From the NCBI GenBank assembly GCA_029204225.1, contig CM055106.1, positions 48,313,337-48,377,336 on the forward strand: a DNA stretch of 64,000 bases, in the 5' to 3' direction. The translations under genes were made by a program, and so were the position numbers. This document shows, in pieces, positions 10,478 to 37,188 of the stretch. The notes under the pieces were generated by a model, which was not told the origin of the DNA, did not search any database, and saw only the letters and a program-made list of their open reading frames with translations. This DNA comes from Diphasiastrum complanatum (lineage: Eukaryota; Streptophyta; Lycopodiopsida; Lycopodiales; Lycopodiaceae). Positions within the stretch are counted from its first letter, which is position 1. Every line of letters starts with the position of its first letter.

Positions 10478-11085
10478 TGTTGTAAAGCTGACTCAGGTGC
10501 ACCAAGTGTGCCCTGTAAGACTATAAGGGGTGACGCTCCCTAAGGTCCCAGTGCAAGTTAGAACGTCAAGGACTGAGCCTCCGACCTGTGGTGAGCCAGT
10601 CAAGTAGTCACAAGTCATGAGCTAGCTCTGGAGCTCGAGTCATGGCCTAGTCAGGAAGCAAGTTGATTTTGCCGCCGGGACGGCTCCCGGGACCCATGTC
10701 CGGGAGCCAGACTGATTCTGCCAAGCTTGCCAGGCTTAATCAGCAAAATAAAAACTAAGTTCTAAAAAGCGTGCTTTACCAGAAAGCACTATGTTTCAGA
10801 ACAGAGGGGGTGCGCCGAATCATAGTAGAACTATAGGGGGAGTCCGGCAGACAGAAACTTGGGCAGCTCAACCAATGCCAGGAATCTAGTCACCAGGTCT
10901 CAGCTCCCTCTACCAGCACGAGCCAGACACAATGCCCAGCATGTGTTGGTGGCCCCGAGACCAGTCAGTCTATGTATGAATGTAACCTCTTCCAAATCTA
11001 ATAAAGTTGATCCTTGGGGATGATTACCATTTCGGTTTCGCCTCCACGACTGGTCCAAGTGAAAGGACCCTTACTACAACCATTT
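10478..11085 (+). repeat. 3' LTR of the truncated chromovirus
   Basis: The LTR begins TGTTGTAAAG immediately after the polypurine tract. It contains a poly(A) signal AATAAA at 11000-11005 preceded by a T-rich stretch. A candidate end is the CTTACTACA near 11070-11085, a loose inverted match to the beginning, but the end is uncertain without a second copy. There are no coding features. Confidence 0.6.
11000..11005 (+). terminator. Poly(A) signal AATAAA in the LTR
   Basis: Canonical AATAAA near the 3' part of the LTR, where the R/U5 region of plant elements normally carries the polyadenylation signal. Confidence 0.5.
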
Positions 11086-12194
11086 TGCGTCGCCCGCGCC
11101 TAAGGGTCCTCGTCATCGACGTGTGGCTTGCCGCTATGCCAATTGGTCAGTTTGGCGACCACTATGCCTTGGGTTTTATGTGTGGCTTGTCTTTGCCTTT
11201 GGTTACCTTTTGGGGACGGATTCTGAGTTGGCTTTCGGATTGGATGGGATTCCAGTTTTCTTAAGTCTGAATGGTTAAGCTTGTTACGTTTCTGAGTTAG
11301 CTTTTACGTAAGTGCATGATGAATGAATGTTAGACTTAAGCGCATGTTGGGGAAACCGCTCAAGTCCCAGCGCCCTTTGAGGTGCCGACGCAACATCAAC
11401 CTCTTACAATCCACACATACACGAATGCATGTAGAGTTCTTCTTGGTGCGAGGTACTATTGCCTTTGGACTTGACTGTGCAGTTGGTGCAGATGCTTTTC
11501 CTTTTGGAGAGCCTCCGGATGGGAGATCCAAAGTGATTGGCATTTTTCTCTTATCAAGTTGCAACGATTTTGATCTCGGTGCTCAACAGTTGAGTCTTTG
11601 ATCGTCTTGATGCTAATGTCCCAAAGTAAAACCTCTAAATAATACAGGGCTTTATCCTCAGCTAAGTCCCATTCTATACACTCTCATAGCAGATCGCAAA
11701 TGGTGAGGAGAATACTAGACATGGAATGTCCGTGCTGACAATGATGACTCAATTATGAGGCCACGTGGGTTGGGACACATGCACGAATCTCTTTTCGACG
11801 CGTGTCATTCTCACACGTGACAGATGTCAGATCAATCATTCTCTGTATGGCATATTAATTCTGACCAATCACACGTTGACACGTGTTCCTTCGTTACTCC
11901 TCCACACGTGCAATTTTTTTATAAATAGGTCATTTTCGACGTGGATTTTCATGCAAATTTATGATTTATCGATTTCAAGCGCGCCATTTGCACTGATTAC
12001 CCTACGTTGACTAACTTGCACCTGGAACCAATACTGCCTCGTCTGGAATCGCATTCAAGCGACATTGCATCTCCTTTCTTTTGTGCTCTATGTTCATGCG
12101 CTCGGATCTGATACTCTCCTTTCTAATATCTCTTTCGAGCACACATTAGCTTGAGGTGCTTGTTTGACCTGCAGTTTGCGCCTGAGATTGATAT
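11086..12194. other. Intergenic, no gene recognised
   Basis: A moderately GC-rich stretch with short open frames on both strands (for example 11323-11601 plus and 11304-11564 minus). None shows a domain I know. CACGTG-containing segments occur near 11760-11910, and a TATA-like TATAAATAG lies near 11920, just upstream of the coding remnant at 12.3 kb. This could be its old promoter, but that is inference. Confidence 0.4.
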
Positions 12195-12339
12195 TTGGAA
12201 TTTTACATCTGTTGTTTTTGTTTAAAATGCCTAGTTTTGATTCTAGTTTGCTTTTTTTTTTTTCATGAATTTGGTATTACTAATAGTTTGGAGTATTTCA
12301 AATCTCTTTTTTCTCCTTTTCTTTTTATTCTTCCTTCTA

Positions 12340-13380
12340 TAACTGAGGGCCCTGTTGTGGAGGCATTTTCTGAGATATATCTCAGATTTAAGTCCCTGCT
12401 CAATACTCCGTTATTCAGATCTCAGTATAAGGACATGATTCATTATCAGGACCTGGTGGCACTCGACAAACATATCTATAAAACTAAGCTTGACAGAATG
12501 TTTACCAAATTACATAATGATTTCAAGTCTGTAGATGAGTGCCCAATTCACAATAAAAAATGTAGATTTGTTGATTTTCAGTTTGCTTTTGTTTTCTTTT
12601 CTTTTGTTAAATATTTCTGACGATTTGGAAGCTGTCCCTTCCACTTTTGAAGCTGCTTCTTCTAGTGGTACAAAGTATGAAAAGTCAAAGATTGTAGATA
12701 TAGATAACTTTTTTAATGATACGAGTGTTAATTTAGATGATTGTTCAGATTTTGATCCTGCTCGATAGAAGACGTCGTTTATAGGCCCTAGAACACCCAC
12801 TACTCTTTCTCCTTTTGATAAATCTTTGACTTCACTGAAGCTGAGACTCTTTGTATTTTGAGCAAAGAGCTTGATGAATTTTCGGATATAATTGATTTTG
12901 ATGTTGATGATCTTCTCCCTGGTGTTGACGATGTATATAATGATAAGTTTGCTTGAAAATGGCTGTGGAGGAAATGCGCAACAAAGAAGATGATCTACCT
13001 TCTGAGGAGGAGTTTCTTAGAATCCAAAGTCAACTTGGTTTTCCACAACCAACTGTCTATTCACCAACAATATTGACATCAAAAGGTGGACATAATATTG
13101 ATAGAGAGACAGTAATCAGGGAAGACAAAGCCGAATGCGTAAGTTTTTGTATCTTTTCATGTACTAGTAGATTCGTCAGATTATATATTGGAGCTTACTT
13201 TGTATTTTTATCATTTCAGGAAACAATTTTTCTTGATGATTTTGCAATTCGTCGAGGAGGGCAGAGATCTTCTGCTGGAGAATTTTCAAGAGATTATGCA
13301 CTGGGGCACTATCTGAAGTTCTTCAAGAATAATGAGATAAGTGTTGCCCATTCAAAGTTTCATCAACATGGTGAGACTAT
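12340..13380 (+). pseudogene. Unidentified multi-exon coding remnant
   Basis: I do not recognise this gene. Three stretches have protein-like composition. The first is about 12350-12560 (VEAFSEIYLRFKSLLNTPLF, ending near CPIHNKKC). The second is 12625-12768, acidic (KIVDIDNFFNDTSVNLDDCS), ending in TAG. The third is 12953-13139 (DDLPSEEEFLRIQSQLGFPQ, TSKGGHNIDRETVIREDKAE). A GT at 13139 and a polypyrimidine-AG before 13220 fit an intron, after which ETIFLDDFAIRRGGQ and RDYALGHYLKFFKNN continue. In-frame stops at 12766 and near 12954 suggest decay unless further introns remove them. Only an RNA or homology search could assign it. Confidence 0.35.
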
Positions 13381-13789
13381 GATTGATGTAATTATTGTAC
13401 AGTTTATTTGGTTTACTGTATATGGTTGTGATCGGGACGTGACCCGTTAGGATATATTGATCGAGCACTGATCCCGTAGCCGGCTACTTGGGTTAGCCGA
13501 GTAGCCACACATAGGAAGAATTAGCTTGTACAGAGTTATTTATAGTACTTGCTATACTTGGGGGCATGTTCCAAGTTTGTCGGTCAAATTTGGCCATATT
13601 GGGCAACCTTAGTTTGACAGGTGGCAGGCCAATTTGCAATTTGTGAATACTCTATATGTACAGTGTTTCTTTGTAATCTATTAACTTTTGTTGTGCCATC
13701 TATGAGAGCTTGTGAGGAGTGGCTATGGTGATTGTGTGATGTGATGTGCATACTGCACTAGATTCTATCGGAATTTCAAGTATTTTATT

Positions 13790-14651
13790 GTGTCTATAAC
13801 CTACTAGCTTATATAAATTTGCATGCTTTTTGAAATTTTTTATAATCCGTCGATTCTGTATTATGACGAATTTGGATTCTTCTGTAAAACCATTGGAAAA
13901 GTTGCAGTATATAGTTGTTTTTTGTGGTAGTCCCACCATGTTGTGTACTTTTATGAAATGCCACTCTTGCTTGCCAATGAGATTTTTCCATTCCTTGCGA
14001 TGACCATATGCTAAGACTTCCACTATTTCTTGCAAAGAATGTTGAATGATGTCGTAATATATGCTGCATGTCATAAGAACATAATCGAAACCAGTACCAA
14101 AATTATCTAATTTAATTGCACATATTTGTCTATCATAGTGTAAAATCAAAATCTTACCATATAATGTGTTATATGATCAACACCCCATGCACTTTGAACT
14201 GCATCCACAAATTCACTGGTTGTTTTCTGTATCATTTGTACATCAGTATTTGAAAATTTATCTTTTCTCAAGTATTTCACCATGTTGTCTAACTTTTTCC
14301 AAACTTCTACTTTATGTATACAAGTAGAACCTTCTTCTTCGAAATCTTGAGTTGCTGCAATAATTTCTTTCCAAACCGTGTACTGAACCTTGGATTGTTT
14401 GCCAAAATAATTTGATAAAAGTCTTCGAGCTTTGGATCCTCCAATGCTCGGCTTGTATGGAATATTTCCTGTTTTACTTGATAGCTTGTCATCTTTTTTA
14501 TTTTAACGTGGCCTTTATGTAAGCCTGCTTTGGACAACACATCCTCTAATATGGAAATAGCTTCCTTCCCAGAGGCCTCTGGCTCGGAATTCCATGCAAA
14601 CAAGATGTGAAGATATAATATTTTTTCTATAATACACACCTCCATATGCAA
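13790..14651 (-). pseudogene. Unidentified coding remnant, at least two exons
   Basis: Reading the minus strand, 14651-14345 gives a coherent stretch (SILEDVLSKAGLHKGHVKIK, ALEDPKLEDFYQIILANNPR). It changes frame near 14345 and continues as VWKKLDNMVKYLRKDKFSNT and FVDAVQSAWGVDHITHYM. A GTAAG donor follows at about 14155, and a further exon near 14050-13860 reads GSLSIWSSQGMEKSHWQARV and LQLFQWFYRRIQ. The style resembles large uncharacterised proteins, possibly encoded by DNA transposons, but I cannot name the family with confidence. The frameshift argues that it is a pseudogene. Confidence 0.4.
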
Positions 14652-14831
14652 TGTACAGATGTGAACATTTCGTAGAGGAATCAGTAGTACAGGTTTCCAA
14701 TTAGGATCTTCTCGATCTCTTGATATTCATGTACTCCTTGTCATGTCTTTTGTTATTTTCATGCGGTACAAACAAGGGTGTTTAGAGTTAGCGCCATGAG
14801 ATAGGGTGAAACAAGGAATGAGCCTCTGGTC

Positions 14832-15251
14832 TTGCAGATGGACAACACCTCTACAATACACCTGACAAAAGATCATGTCTTCCATTCCAGAACGAAACAC
14901 ATCGCGATCAAGTATCACTTGATCAGGGATCTAATTGATAAGAAGATGCTACATACCACCTTCATCGGAATGAAAGACATGGTTGCTGACATCTTCACCA
15001 AAGTCTTGGACAAAGGACTTTTTGAGAGACAGAGGAGCAGTCTCGAGATTGTAAAGCTATCATGCTTTGAGAGGGAGCTGAAGAAACAAAACGTTTCTAT
15101 TTGCAAAGATTTTCTAGCTTTTAGCCCTCTGTCTGATGAAGATGTTCGCGAACACGAAAGTCAAGAGACACGAAGCACAAAAGTTTCGCGAACACCTGAT
15201 GGGAAGACACAAACACGAAAGATTCGCAAAAGAGAATCTTTTGCGGTCTAG
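14832..15251 (+). pseudogene. Ty1/copia RNase H tail
   Basis: The 3' end of a copia pol: MDNTSTIHLTKDHVFHSRTK and KHIAIKYHLIRDLIDKK correspond to the conserved copia RNase H end (DN..AIxLxxNPVxHxRxKHI), followed by VADIFTKVLDKGLFERQR, the usual ADxxTKxL motif. Everything upstream of the RNase H second half is missing. After about 15090 the frame runs into a low-complexity KHE/R-rich tail that is probably 3' untranslated sequence. The start is set only by the truncation point, not by a real initiation codon. Confidence 0.85.
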
Positions 15252-16903
<1,652 letters not shown>

Positions 16904-18208
16904 TTAGTAGAGGCTCTTCTTTGTGCGTCTTTGGTGGATGAGGTAGTTGGTGATGTCTTCAATAAAAGTTATTCTTTGGATATTTTTCAGGTCCTTTGGA
17001 GTGAAAAGTGACTTGTGGACTCCTGTTAACCAACATTGGTCGACCCAGGCTTGAAATCTTTGTGTCCATGGATCGCCAAGGAGTGCTGCTCGATAATATA
17101 CGCGTGCCTCAGGTAATTGATCTTCAATTTTTTCGGAGGCCAACGCTTTATTCGGATCATTAAATATGGGAGGTAGAAAGTTGTCACATTGGTCTCAATG
17201 CCCATCAAATATTCTAAGTCTCGGGCAAAACTGGCAGCGCAGACTGTTGGATCCGGACAATTGAAATAATTTTTGAAAAACGATCTGGTCCAAGGGAGTG
17301 CCACACTCTGCCCATTTGAATCGCCTCGTGCAGGGCAGGAAGTGCGCATTAACCCTCAATTGGCATGGACTTGTCACATAGGCCCTGATGGGTGCAGGAT
17401 CTCTCTCAAAGAGTTGTTGGCGCCACTCTAGTTGTGGTTGGAGCACTGGAAGAGCTTTTAGCTCGTTGCCCTTGATTGTTTGGGCAAAAACAGATATCTG
17501 TCAGCCGCCTCATGAGGACTCGTGGGGATGTTTGGCTAAGAATTTGTTTATCTTCTCCTCCACGGACTCTGGTAGATGAAAAGCTCGGCTGACAGATATG
17601 GATCTCGAGCCTTGAGATGTGGAGGTCTGGTGCTCCCCTCGACTTTGGCTCGGATCTCTTTCTTGGCTCAGGTCTTGGACATTGGCATTAGTTACATCTG
17701 AGTCCTAATCATGAACATTCAGCCCCTTTGCTTGTTTTCCCTTGTCTTGGTTGGAGCTTTGCAGGGCAGTATCTTTCATTGGTGGCGGTGGAATCACCAT
17801 AGAGGCTAGTTGAGGTTGTTGCTCCATGTGCCTTTGGCATGCTGTCAAGGCATCCTTTGCTGTGCTAACTCATGCATGGCCCCATGCCGATAATTGTCGA
17901 ATTTGGCTTGGTATTTGTCAAATGTGTCTATGTAAACCTTCACCTGTTGCGTGAGAAGATCCACCTCGGCTTGGCTGAGTGGTCTGTTGGTAGGTGTTGG
18001 TTGAGCTAACCAAGCCGTCTTTTCGGTTTGCAAGGTTGTCACTTTTGCTTCCAGACATAGATTTTATGTTTCCAACACTGAGAGTTGTGCTTGGAGCGGA
18101 GTGAGACATTGTGTGAGCTACTGTTGGACCTCCTGGACCTTTAGTTGAGCGTCCGTGGTAGACCTGTATAGGCTTCACAAGGTGTCTTATTCCATGACGG
18201 TTATACAT
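16904..18208 (-). pseudogene. Gag-like remnant of an unidentified element
   Basis: Three minus-strand stretches in different frames appear to be parts of one decayed protein. About 18042-17845 is Gln/Leu-rich and helical (AEVDLLTQQVKVYIDTFDKY). About 17446-17195 reads EWRQQLFERDPAPIRAYVTS in one frame and NCPDPTVCAASFARDLEYLM in the next. 17143-16904 reads LPEARVYYRAALLGDPWTQR and FQAWVDQCWLTGVHKSLFTP. I recognise no domain. A gag-like or DNA-element protein is a guess from the TE context. Multiple frameshifts and stops mean it is not functional. Confidence 0.35.
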
Positions 18209-20266
18209 CCAACACTTAACAAATTCTTAGCTAAGTTTGAGATGTATAAAGCATTTTGAATGAGCCATGGTATGTCATGAGCACATAATATATATATTTT
18301 GAATTATAAGGGGCCTCAAACTCACCCTACAAGAGTTGTAGATATGCATGCAATAGGTGAAGAACCCATGCTTAGTCTCTAGAGGATGTGGCATGCTAGG
18401 TGGCATGATGATACTTGAATGCATAAAGTCATGAACCTTTATAAGAGTGCATGGATCTCTCATTTTATTATTATTTTAAATCTTGTCATTTCCTTTTCCA
18501 GCGTATGCGGGTAGATAAGGAAAGGTTGAAGACCTATGGGAATGTCCAATTTTCTACTTGTATGCATGAGAATGTTAAATTTAAGTATTATAATTTACGA
18601 ATGACGATCTAGGTCATCACATTACCAAGAACAAGTCATAAATAAAGAAATAACTATGGATGGACTTAGTTGCATGTAGCCTTTCAAGATTGGAACATGG
18701 CCTCTTTAGAGACTAAATCAGTAATAAGTATTCTCAATTTTTTGTATGTATTACACTTTGACTGATAGACATATTCATAATTATAAAGCTGTATTACACT
18801 TTGATTGACAAATGTATTTGTAATTATAAAGTTAGCCATCACTTTCCTTAAGTAGCAATAAGGTCAAAGTCTTATTCATTTTACTTAATTTTCACTTGTG
18901 ATAACTCCTTGTATTGGTGAAAATTGTTCTTTATCACAAGCTAAGAATGTATAAAACATATTTGTTTTAGTTTTGGAGTTATTGACCAATTTGATGGCCT
19001 TTGTAAGTGTTCTAGATGAGAGTCCAAGTTGGGTTTGTTGAGTTTTAATCTAAATTTCAAGTTTGGCATGAGCTTGAAACCACAAAGTACATTCACTTTG
19101 ATGTTATTTGAACTTCGACAAAAAATGTCTTGCTTGATGATTGATTGGAAAAGTCAAATAACATTAAAAATGTGAAAAATCATTAACATAAAAGGTTGTC
19201 ATAGATATGTGTCTTATCCATGATTAGCAACAAGAAGTTGACAATGAGTGTAAGCATTACAATATGGAATAATAAGAAGATCATTAAAGGGGAAAAGCTC
19301 AAATCACCTCCATGTGTAAGAGGGCAACGAGGTGGCTAAGAGCACCAAGGTGTCCATACCAGAGTTGGGTGGGTATCTAGGTGCCCTTGACTGGTATCAA
19401 CACATGTATCAAAGAACCGACCCAACTAGCATATAATTCTTTCATACTAGGGTTGAGATCGTCAATACTCATATCAATAGTTGGATTAAGGGCAACACAT
19501 GACCTATTTTGCCATGGTATTAGTATAGTATCCATTTTTCCTTAGTATTCAAAATTTACCTATGTAATAAAGTTTACAAGTTTCCCAAAAACATTTAAAA
19601 GTATTGGCCTTTCAAATCATTTGCACTTATATAGTTGGCATTACCCTTAACAATACCGAGGTTGCCACCAAATTGTAACAATGCTAATATTCATTTCGAT
19701 ATGGTATCAAATCTTAAAGAAAATCTCAATACTAGCTGGTAATGAAAATTTTAATACCTTGGTCCATACCAAGATGAATCTAAATTTGGGAGGCACGACT
19801 AAAGTTAAGCTGTGAGGCACACGCCATCAATCTAAAGATATCAATAATGTATGACAAAAAGCTTACCATTATCTAACAATATCAACAATCTATGAGTCAC
19901 TACGAGGAGTTGAGTGGTGATGACACGCCACATGCTTGGACATAGGAGACAAATTGTTTAACATCTAAACTAATAATTGATGGATGATAATGATGGAATG
20001 TCAATATTTGGAGTCTAATTGTTCCCCACGTTCTTTATATTATAAATCATTTAACCCCAATATGTGGACCCAAGTGTAGGGAGTAAAAAATGATATTAAG
20101 TTTAATAAATAACTTCCAAGATATTTTTATTCCCTCTAGAGGCTAATGCATGATGCTGGTATATTTCAACGAAACAAATTATTCTTTATTGGCGGCTGAA
20201 TTCGAGAATAATAGAAAAATACTGGTGTTATCCGGTGACCGCGCACTATGAGCGGGCTGTATCCGG
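18209..20266. other. Intergenic, upstream of NAD-malic enzyme
   Basis: About 2 kb of AT-rich DNA without a credible coding region, RNA gene or repeat that I recognise. Near 18770 and 18805 a short imperfect repeat (ATTACACTTTGA, then AATTATAAAGCTGTATT / AATTATAAAGTTAG) is present. From about 20220 the base composition turns GC-rich, marking the probable promoter or 5' UTR of the next gene. Confidence 0.5.
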
Positions 20267-20427
20267 TTAGGGATGTAGTCTTGGGCGCCTGGGAGCTGCG
20301 GGTGACTGGCTGGAGGCGGTGGGCATCTTCTCGCTGGCACGCAGACGTGAGAAGGAGGGACGACGAAAGGGGAGGAGGAGATGGCGAGGGAGGAGGCCTG
20401 GAGCTATAGTAATGGCGGGCGTTATCG

Positions 20428-20428
<1 letters not shown>

Positions 20429-20471
<43 letters not shown>
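20429..20471. repeat. (TC)n microsatellite in the NAD-malic enzyme 5' leader
   Basis: About 21 TC units inside a GC-rich segment 120 bases before the first coding exon. CT-rich 5' leaders are common in plant genes; a regulatory role here is inference. Confidence 0.92.
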
Positions 20472-20474
<3 letters not shown>

Positions 20475-20591
20475 GTTTTATTTGTGGTCTCTTTATCAGG
20501 GGTGGAAAAGAGCACAGGGCGGGCGTGAGTTTGCTGCTCTCTTGGTTATTGATTGTTGGATCAGAAGGCGCGGATCTTTGGAAATTGCATC

Positions 20592-33724
<13,133 letters not shown>

Positions 33725-34210
33725 GCTATAATGGTGTTCTGGGAATCAGAAAGGTGTATATTCTAACTTGTTGCTAGTAGTAGCAGGTGAAATGTCTAGT
33801 AGCCACGTATTTGAACAGCCAAATCAAAACATTACTGAATAGTTTGGCAGTCATTGATATAATTATTTTGCTATAAATAGTTTGCTCCATCTATGATATG
33901 CTTGTAGGTGATGATTCCCATGTGTCATGTATTGTACTATCACCCACTCAAATTTTACGTAGATGGGTTGATACCAAACTCTTGTGATGCATATGAAGCA
34001 CCTGTAACTGGACCTGCCTGTATGGGTTGTAATAAAAGTGTGCCTATGTGCTATTTAGTATTCGATTTTTTTGGTGCCATGTGCCATGTGTCACATATTA
34101 AGGACAGCTATTTTTTTTTTCAGTCTCCCCTCCCCCGTACTGCTGCTGAACGAATTTAAAAGATAATCGAAAACATCTCAGCTGCCTCGTTTTCTAATAT
34201 AGTTGGGGCC
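33725..34210 (+). other. 3' flank and probable 3' UTR of NAD-malic enzyme
   Basis: AT-rich sequence after the TAG at 33722-33724 with no new domain. No canonical AATAAA was found close to the stop; plant genes often use variant signals. The short frame at 33908-34159 has no recognisable domain. Confidence 0.45.
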
Positions 34211-34236
34211 TTGCTGCCATGCAATTGGTCTCTCTC

Positions 34237-34283
<47 letters not shown>
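34211..34283. repeat. Compound (TC)n/(AC)n microsatellite
   Basis: TC units, interrupted once by TG, followed by about six AC units. Simple repeat downstream of the malic enzyme gene. Confidence 0.93.
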
Positions 34284-36555
34284 GAATAGTCCAACTAAGA
34301 CGTCCATGGATCTTCCACTCACTTGCCAGTATTGATGGGATAATGCATTCTGTTGGCCCTTGCGGTTTGCAGCCCTTGCTAGTGTCAGTACCCCTTTACC
34401 CAGTGCCAAAAATGACTTTTGGATTGAAGAAAGTAGCACGTACTAAGCTCTTATGTTTCAGGCCCGTTCTGGAGCGGGGGCAATTAAGATTGCGATCCGG
34501 TGGGAACAGCATCAATGCCAACCAAAACAGTTTTTGGCATTGCCTTGCAAAAGTCAATACTATGTGTTCAAGTTGGTCAATGAAGTTTGTGCAAAGTCAG
34601 CGTTAAAGTCGATGTCTTGAATCATAAGGGTATGTGTGTACAAAGAGTTGTGCCACATTTCTAAGGCCTTTATTACAATAACTCAATCTTTTAGATGCAC
34701 CCCATATACAAGTTGCAAAAAACAAAATGTTCAGGTCTCTTTTTCTTGCATGCCCATGCTTTGGATGCACCTTCATATGTAAATTATAAATTAGTAAAAA
34801 CATCTCATTTTTCTTGCATGCATCCCTAGGGTCTCAACCAGCATGACACACTAACATCATCATTAACAACAATAATTGAATAAAGATTATGTATTTGCAT
34901 TCACAAAATCATGCCATATGTGTTTCTTATTGTTGTCAAATCTCTATTCATGCACATACTTTGAATTATAGTTCAATCCTTGAGGTAATAAAAGGAAATG
35001 CTAATCATTATGCTACAATTTTAACTCAATTAGAGGGTATACCACAGTCTTGTTTTTTTTAATCTCTGTTTTTTTATTTGATACTCCTTTTTCATAATTA
35101 ATGCATAACATCTGTCAAAGAATGCATGGTTGTCATAGACGCCTAACTATTTGCACTATTCATGGTTGTCCACAACACCTACCACGATATTTTGCTATGT
35201 TTACCAAAACTAAAAACGACTCAAAAAAACTTATAAAAATTCAAAAAAACAAAAAAAAAACTCACAGGAACAAAAAAATAACCCATCATACAAATGTAGA
35301 AAAGACCATCTAAAAACAATAAAAAAAGCTATGATTTGGGAATTGTTAGATCACATTCCAAAATGGAACGCGTTTCTAAACATGACCTATTTTTATTTTT
35401 TATTTTTTTGGAATGCATTTTTACTCTAAAAGATTGTTTTTTTTTTGAATTAATGAAAACTAGTGAATGACATTGAAATGTCTTAAATAGATTGCTTACT
35501 ACTTTTGGCTGCCTTGAAAATTGTTTAACTAGTTCGTACGATAAGAGATTCATTTTTTAGGTCAGTTTTCCACTTCTAGTTTTTGGTTTTTTTGTTCAAT
35601 CCTTTTACGTTTTAGGTTATCTTATAGTGAGTTGCTTATATTTCACTCAACAAATTGTTAATTTGTCATATAGAAGTTAGAAATTTTTCAGTCTTCATGG
35701 GGCTTTGGCATTTTATCATTTTTTATAGTTTTGTATATCTTTTTCAAGACCCCCAGGGGTTCCACGAATGTCTTTCCTACACTAGGTCACTATACTATCC
35801 TTTTATAGGTTTTGATTTCTACATCTTGAGATATGATGGTGTCTCTTTTTTAGACTACAATCATGTTTTTTTGGTAGGTCAAGAATGAATGATGCAATTA
35901 TAACATTTTGAAAATTTGTCAAATTTTAAACTAAAAATTGCCAAATTTTCAACAATCATAACTTTGGCTATCGGACACCAAATTGGACACTGTAAAACCT
36001 AGTACAAATGAAAAGTATGGTAGGAAAATGCTTGCCACATCACCCTAAGCCCTAGGGTCCACATGTGGGAGTTGTTGGGGCTATAATTTACTGTAGGAGG
36101 GTGCATTTTTTCAAGGAGCATATGTCAAAAATCACACATATGTTAGAAGTCTAATAATGGTCCATCAGAGATTAATAGAATCTTCTATCAGGTCCAATAA
36201 TGACTAGTAGGCTTAGATCCATCACAAAATGGATTCTAGGAGGTTGCCTACAGTGAAAAGTTTGGTAAATTGTTGCCTAACCCTCCAAGCACCAAATTGG
36301 GTGTATGAGGGCAGAGGTAATTCCACCTATATTTGAGATTTTATGTAGGTTCATATGCTTCAAATGTTGTTAAAAGAGTTATTCATGCCCAAAAATATTT
36401 AAAACACATTGATTTTTGAGGTTTTGGAATCCCTTATTATAACAATTGCCTACCAAACCTATTCAAAAATTTTGGATAGCTTCATTGCACCTTTGAGAAT
36501 GTGCATGCAAAGTTGTATGCAAAGTTATTGACTCAAACTCCTAAAAAAGTGAAAA
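34284..36555. other. AT-rich intergenic DNA
   Basis: No gene, RNA or element ends recognised. Homopolymer A and T runs are frequent (for example near 35050 and 35220-35330). The short open frames (34211-34606, 35101-35313, 35655-35888) have low-complexity or unremarkable translations. Confidence 0.5.
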
Positions 36556-37188
36556 AAAACTTTGTAGATCTAGATATAGATCTAGTATAAGGTAGTCTAT
36601 GTGACTTAGACAAAGCACAAGACTCACAAACATGTTTGATGCCACTTTAGGAACTTGGAAGACCTATCACAATCTTCTTTCTAGTCATTACGTCCAATGA
36701 CTTGAAGTTGAGGTGTCCCATCCTTTTATGCCAAACCTCTTGAATAGGTATTTGCTCCCTTGCAACACATCCAACTTGGTTAGCAATAACACAAGCATCT
36801 AGTTTGAACAAATTCCCTTGACATTTACCTTTTCCAACCAAGACATCCTTCCTTTTGATCATACAAGCATCTCCATCAAACTCCACCTTGAGGCCTTTAC
36901 TTAGAATTTGACTCACACTAAGCAAATTCTTGGTAATAGATGAAATAAACAAGACATCCTCCAAACATTCCTATTTGTAGAGAGAGAAATAGGAATTGTG
37001 CCAATCCCTTTGATTGCACACTCACCATCATTGGCCGTGTAGATCAACCTCTTGTCATCTCCATATGCCAACAAGGAAGTGAAGTACTCTTTGTGAAAGG
37101 TCATGTGTGAACTTGCTCCACTATCAATCCACCAAGGATCTAGATCTAAGATTATCTTGCTTGTCTCCCTCTCTTCTTCTTGTAGCAC
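36556..37188 (-). pseudogene. copia protease and pre-integrase region
   Basis: The protease reads WWIDSGASSHMTFHKEYFTS (active site DSGA) and continues as YTANDGECAIKGIGTIPIS. A frameshift near 36950 joins it to ISSITKNLLSVSQILSKGLK and EVWHKRMGHLNFKSLDVMTR (pre-integrase zinc region, HX3H type). A further frameshift leaves HVCESCALSKSH in another frame near 36620. The sequence ends there, before the integrase core, so the copy cannot encode pol. Confidence 0.88.

Larger units (their letters stand above)
8305..11085 (+). mobile_element. Truncated Ty3/gypsy chromovirus with 3' LTR
   Basis: Similarity begins abruptly at the start of RNase H (FSKPLEIYT near 8320) and continues through integrase, chromodomain, polypurine tract and a 3' LTR-like region with a poly(A) signal. 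Gag, protease and RT are absent. It is joined head to head with the minus-strand Tat-like fragment. Premature stops and a lost RNase H aspartate show it is dead. The outer LTR end is not resolved. Confidence 0.88.

Noticed and set aside
11304-11601. Overlapping frames of about 90 codons on both strands
   Set aside because: No recognisable motif on either strand and no support from splice sites or neighbouring exons.
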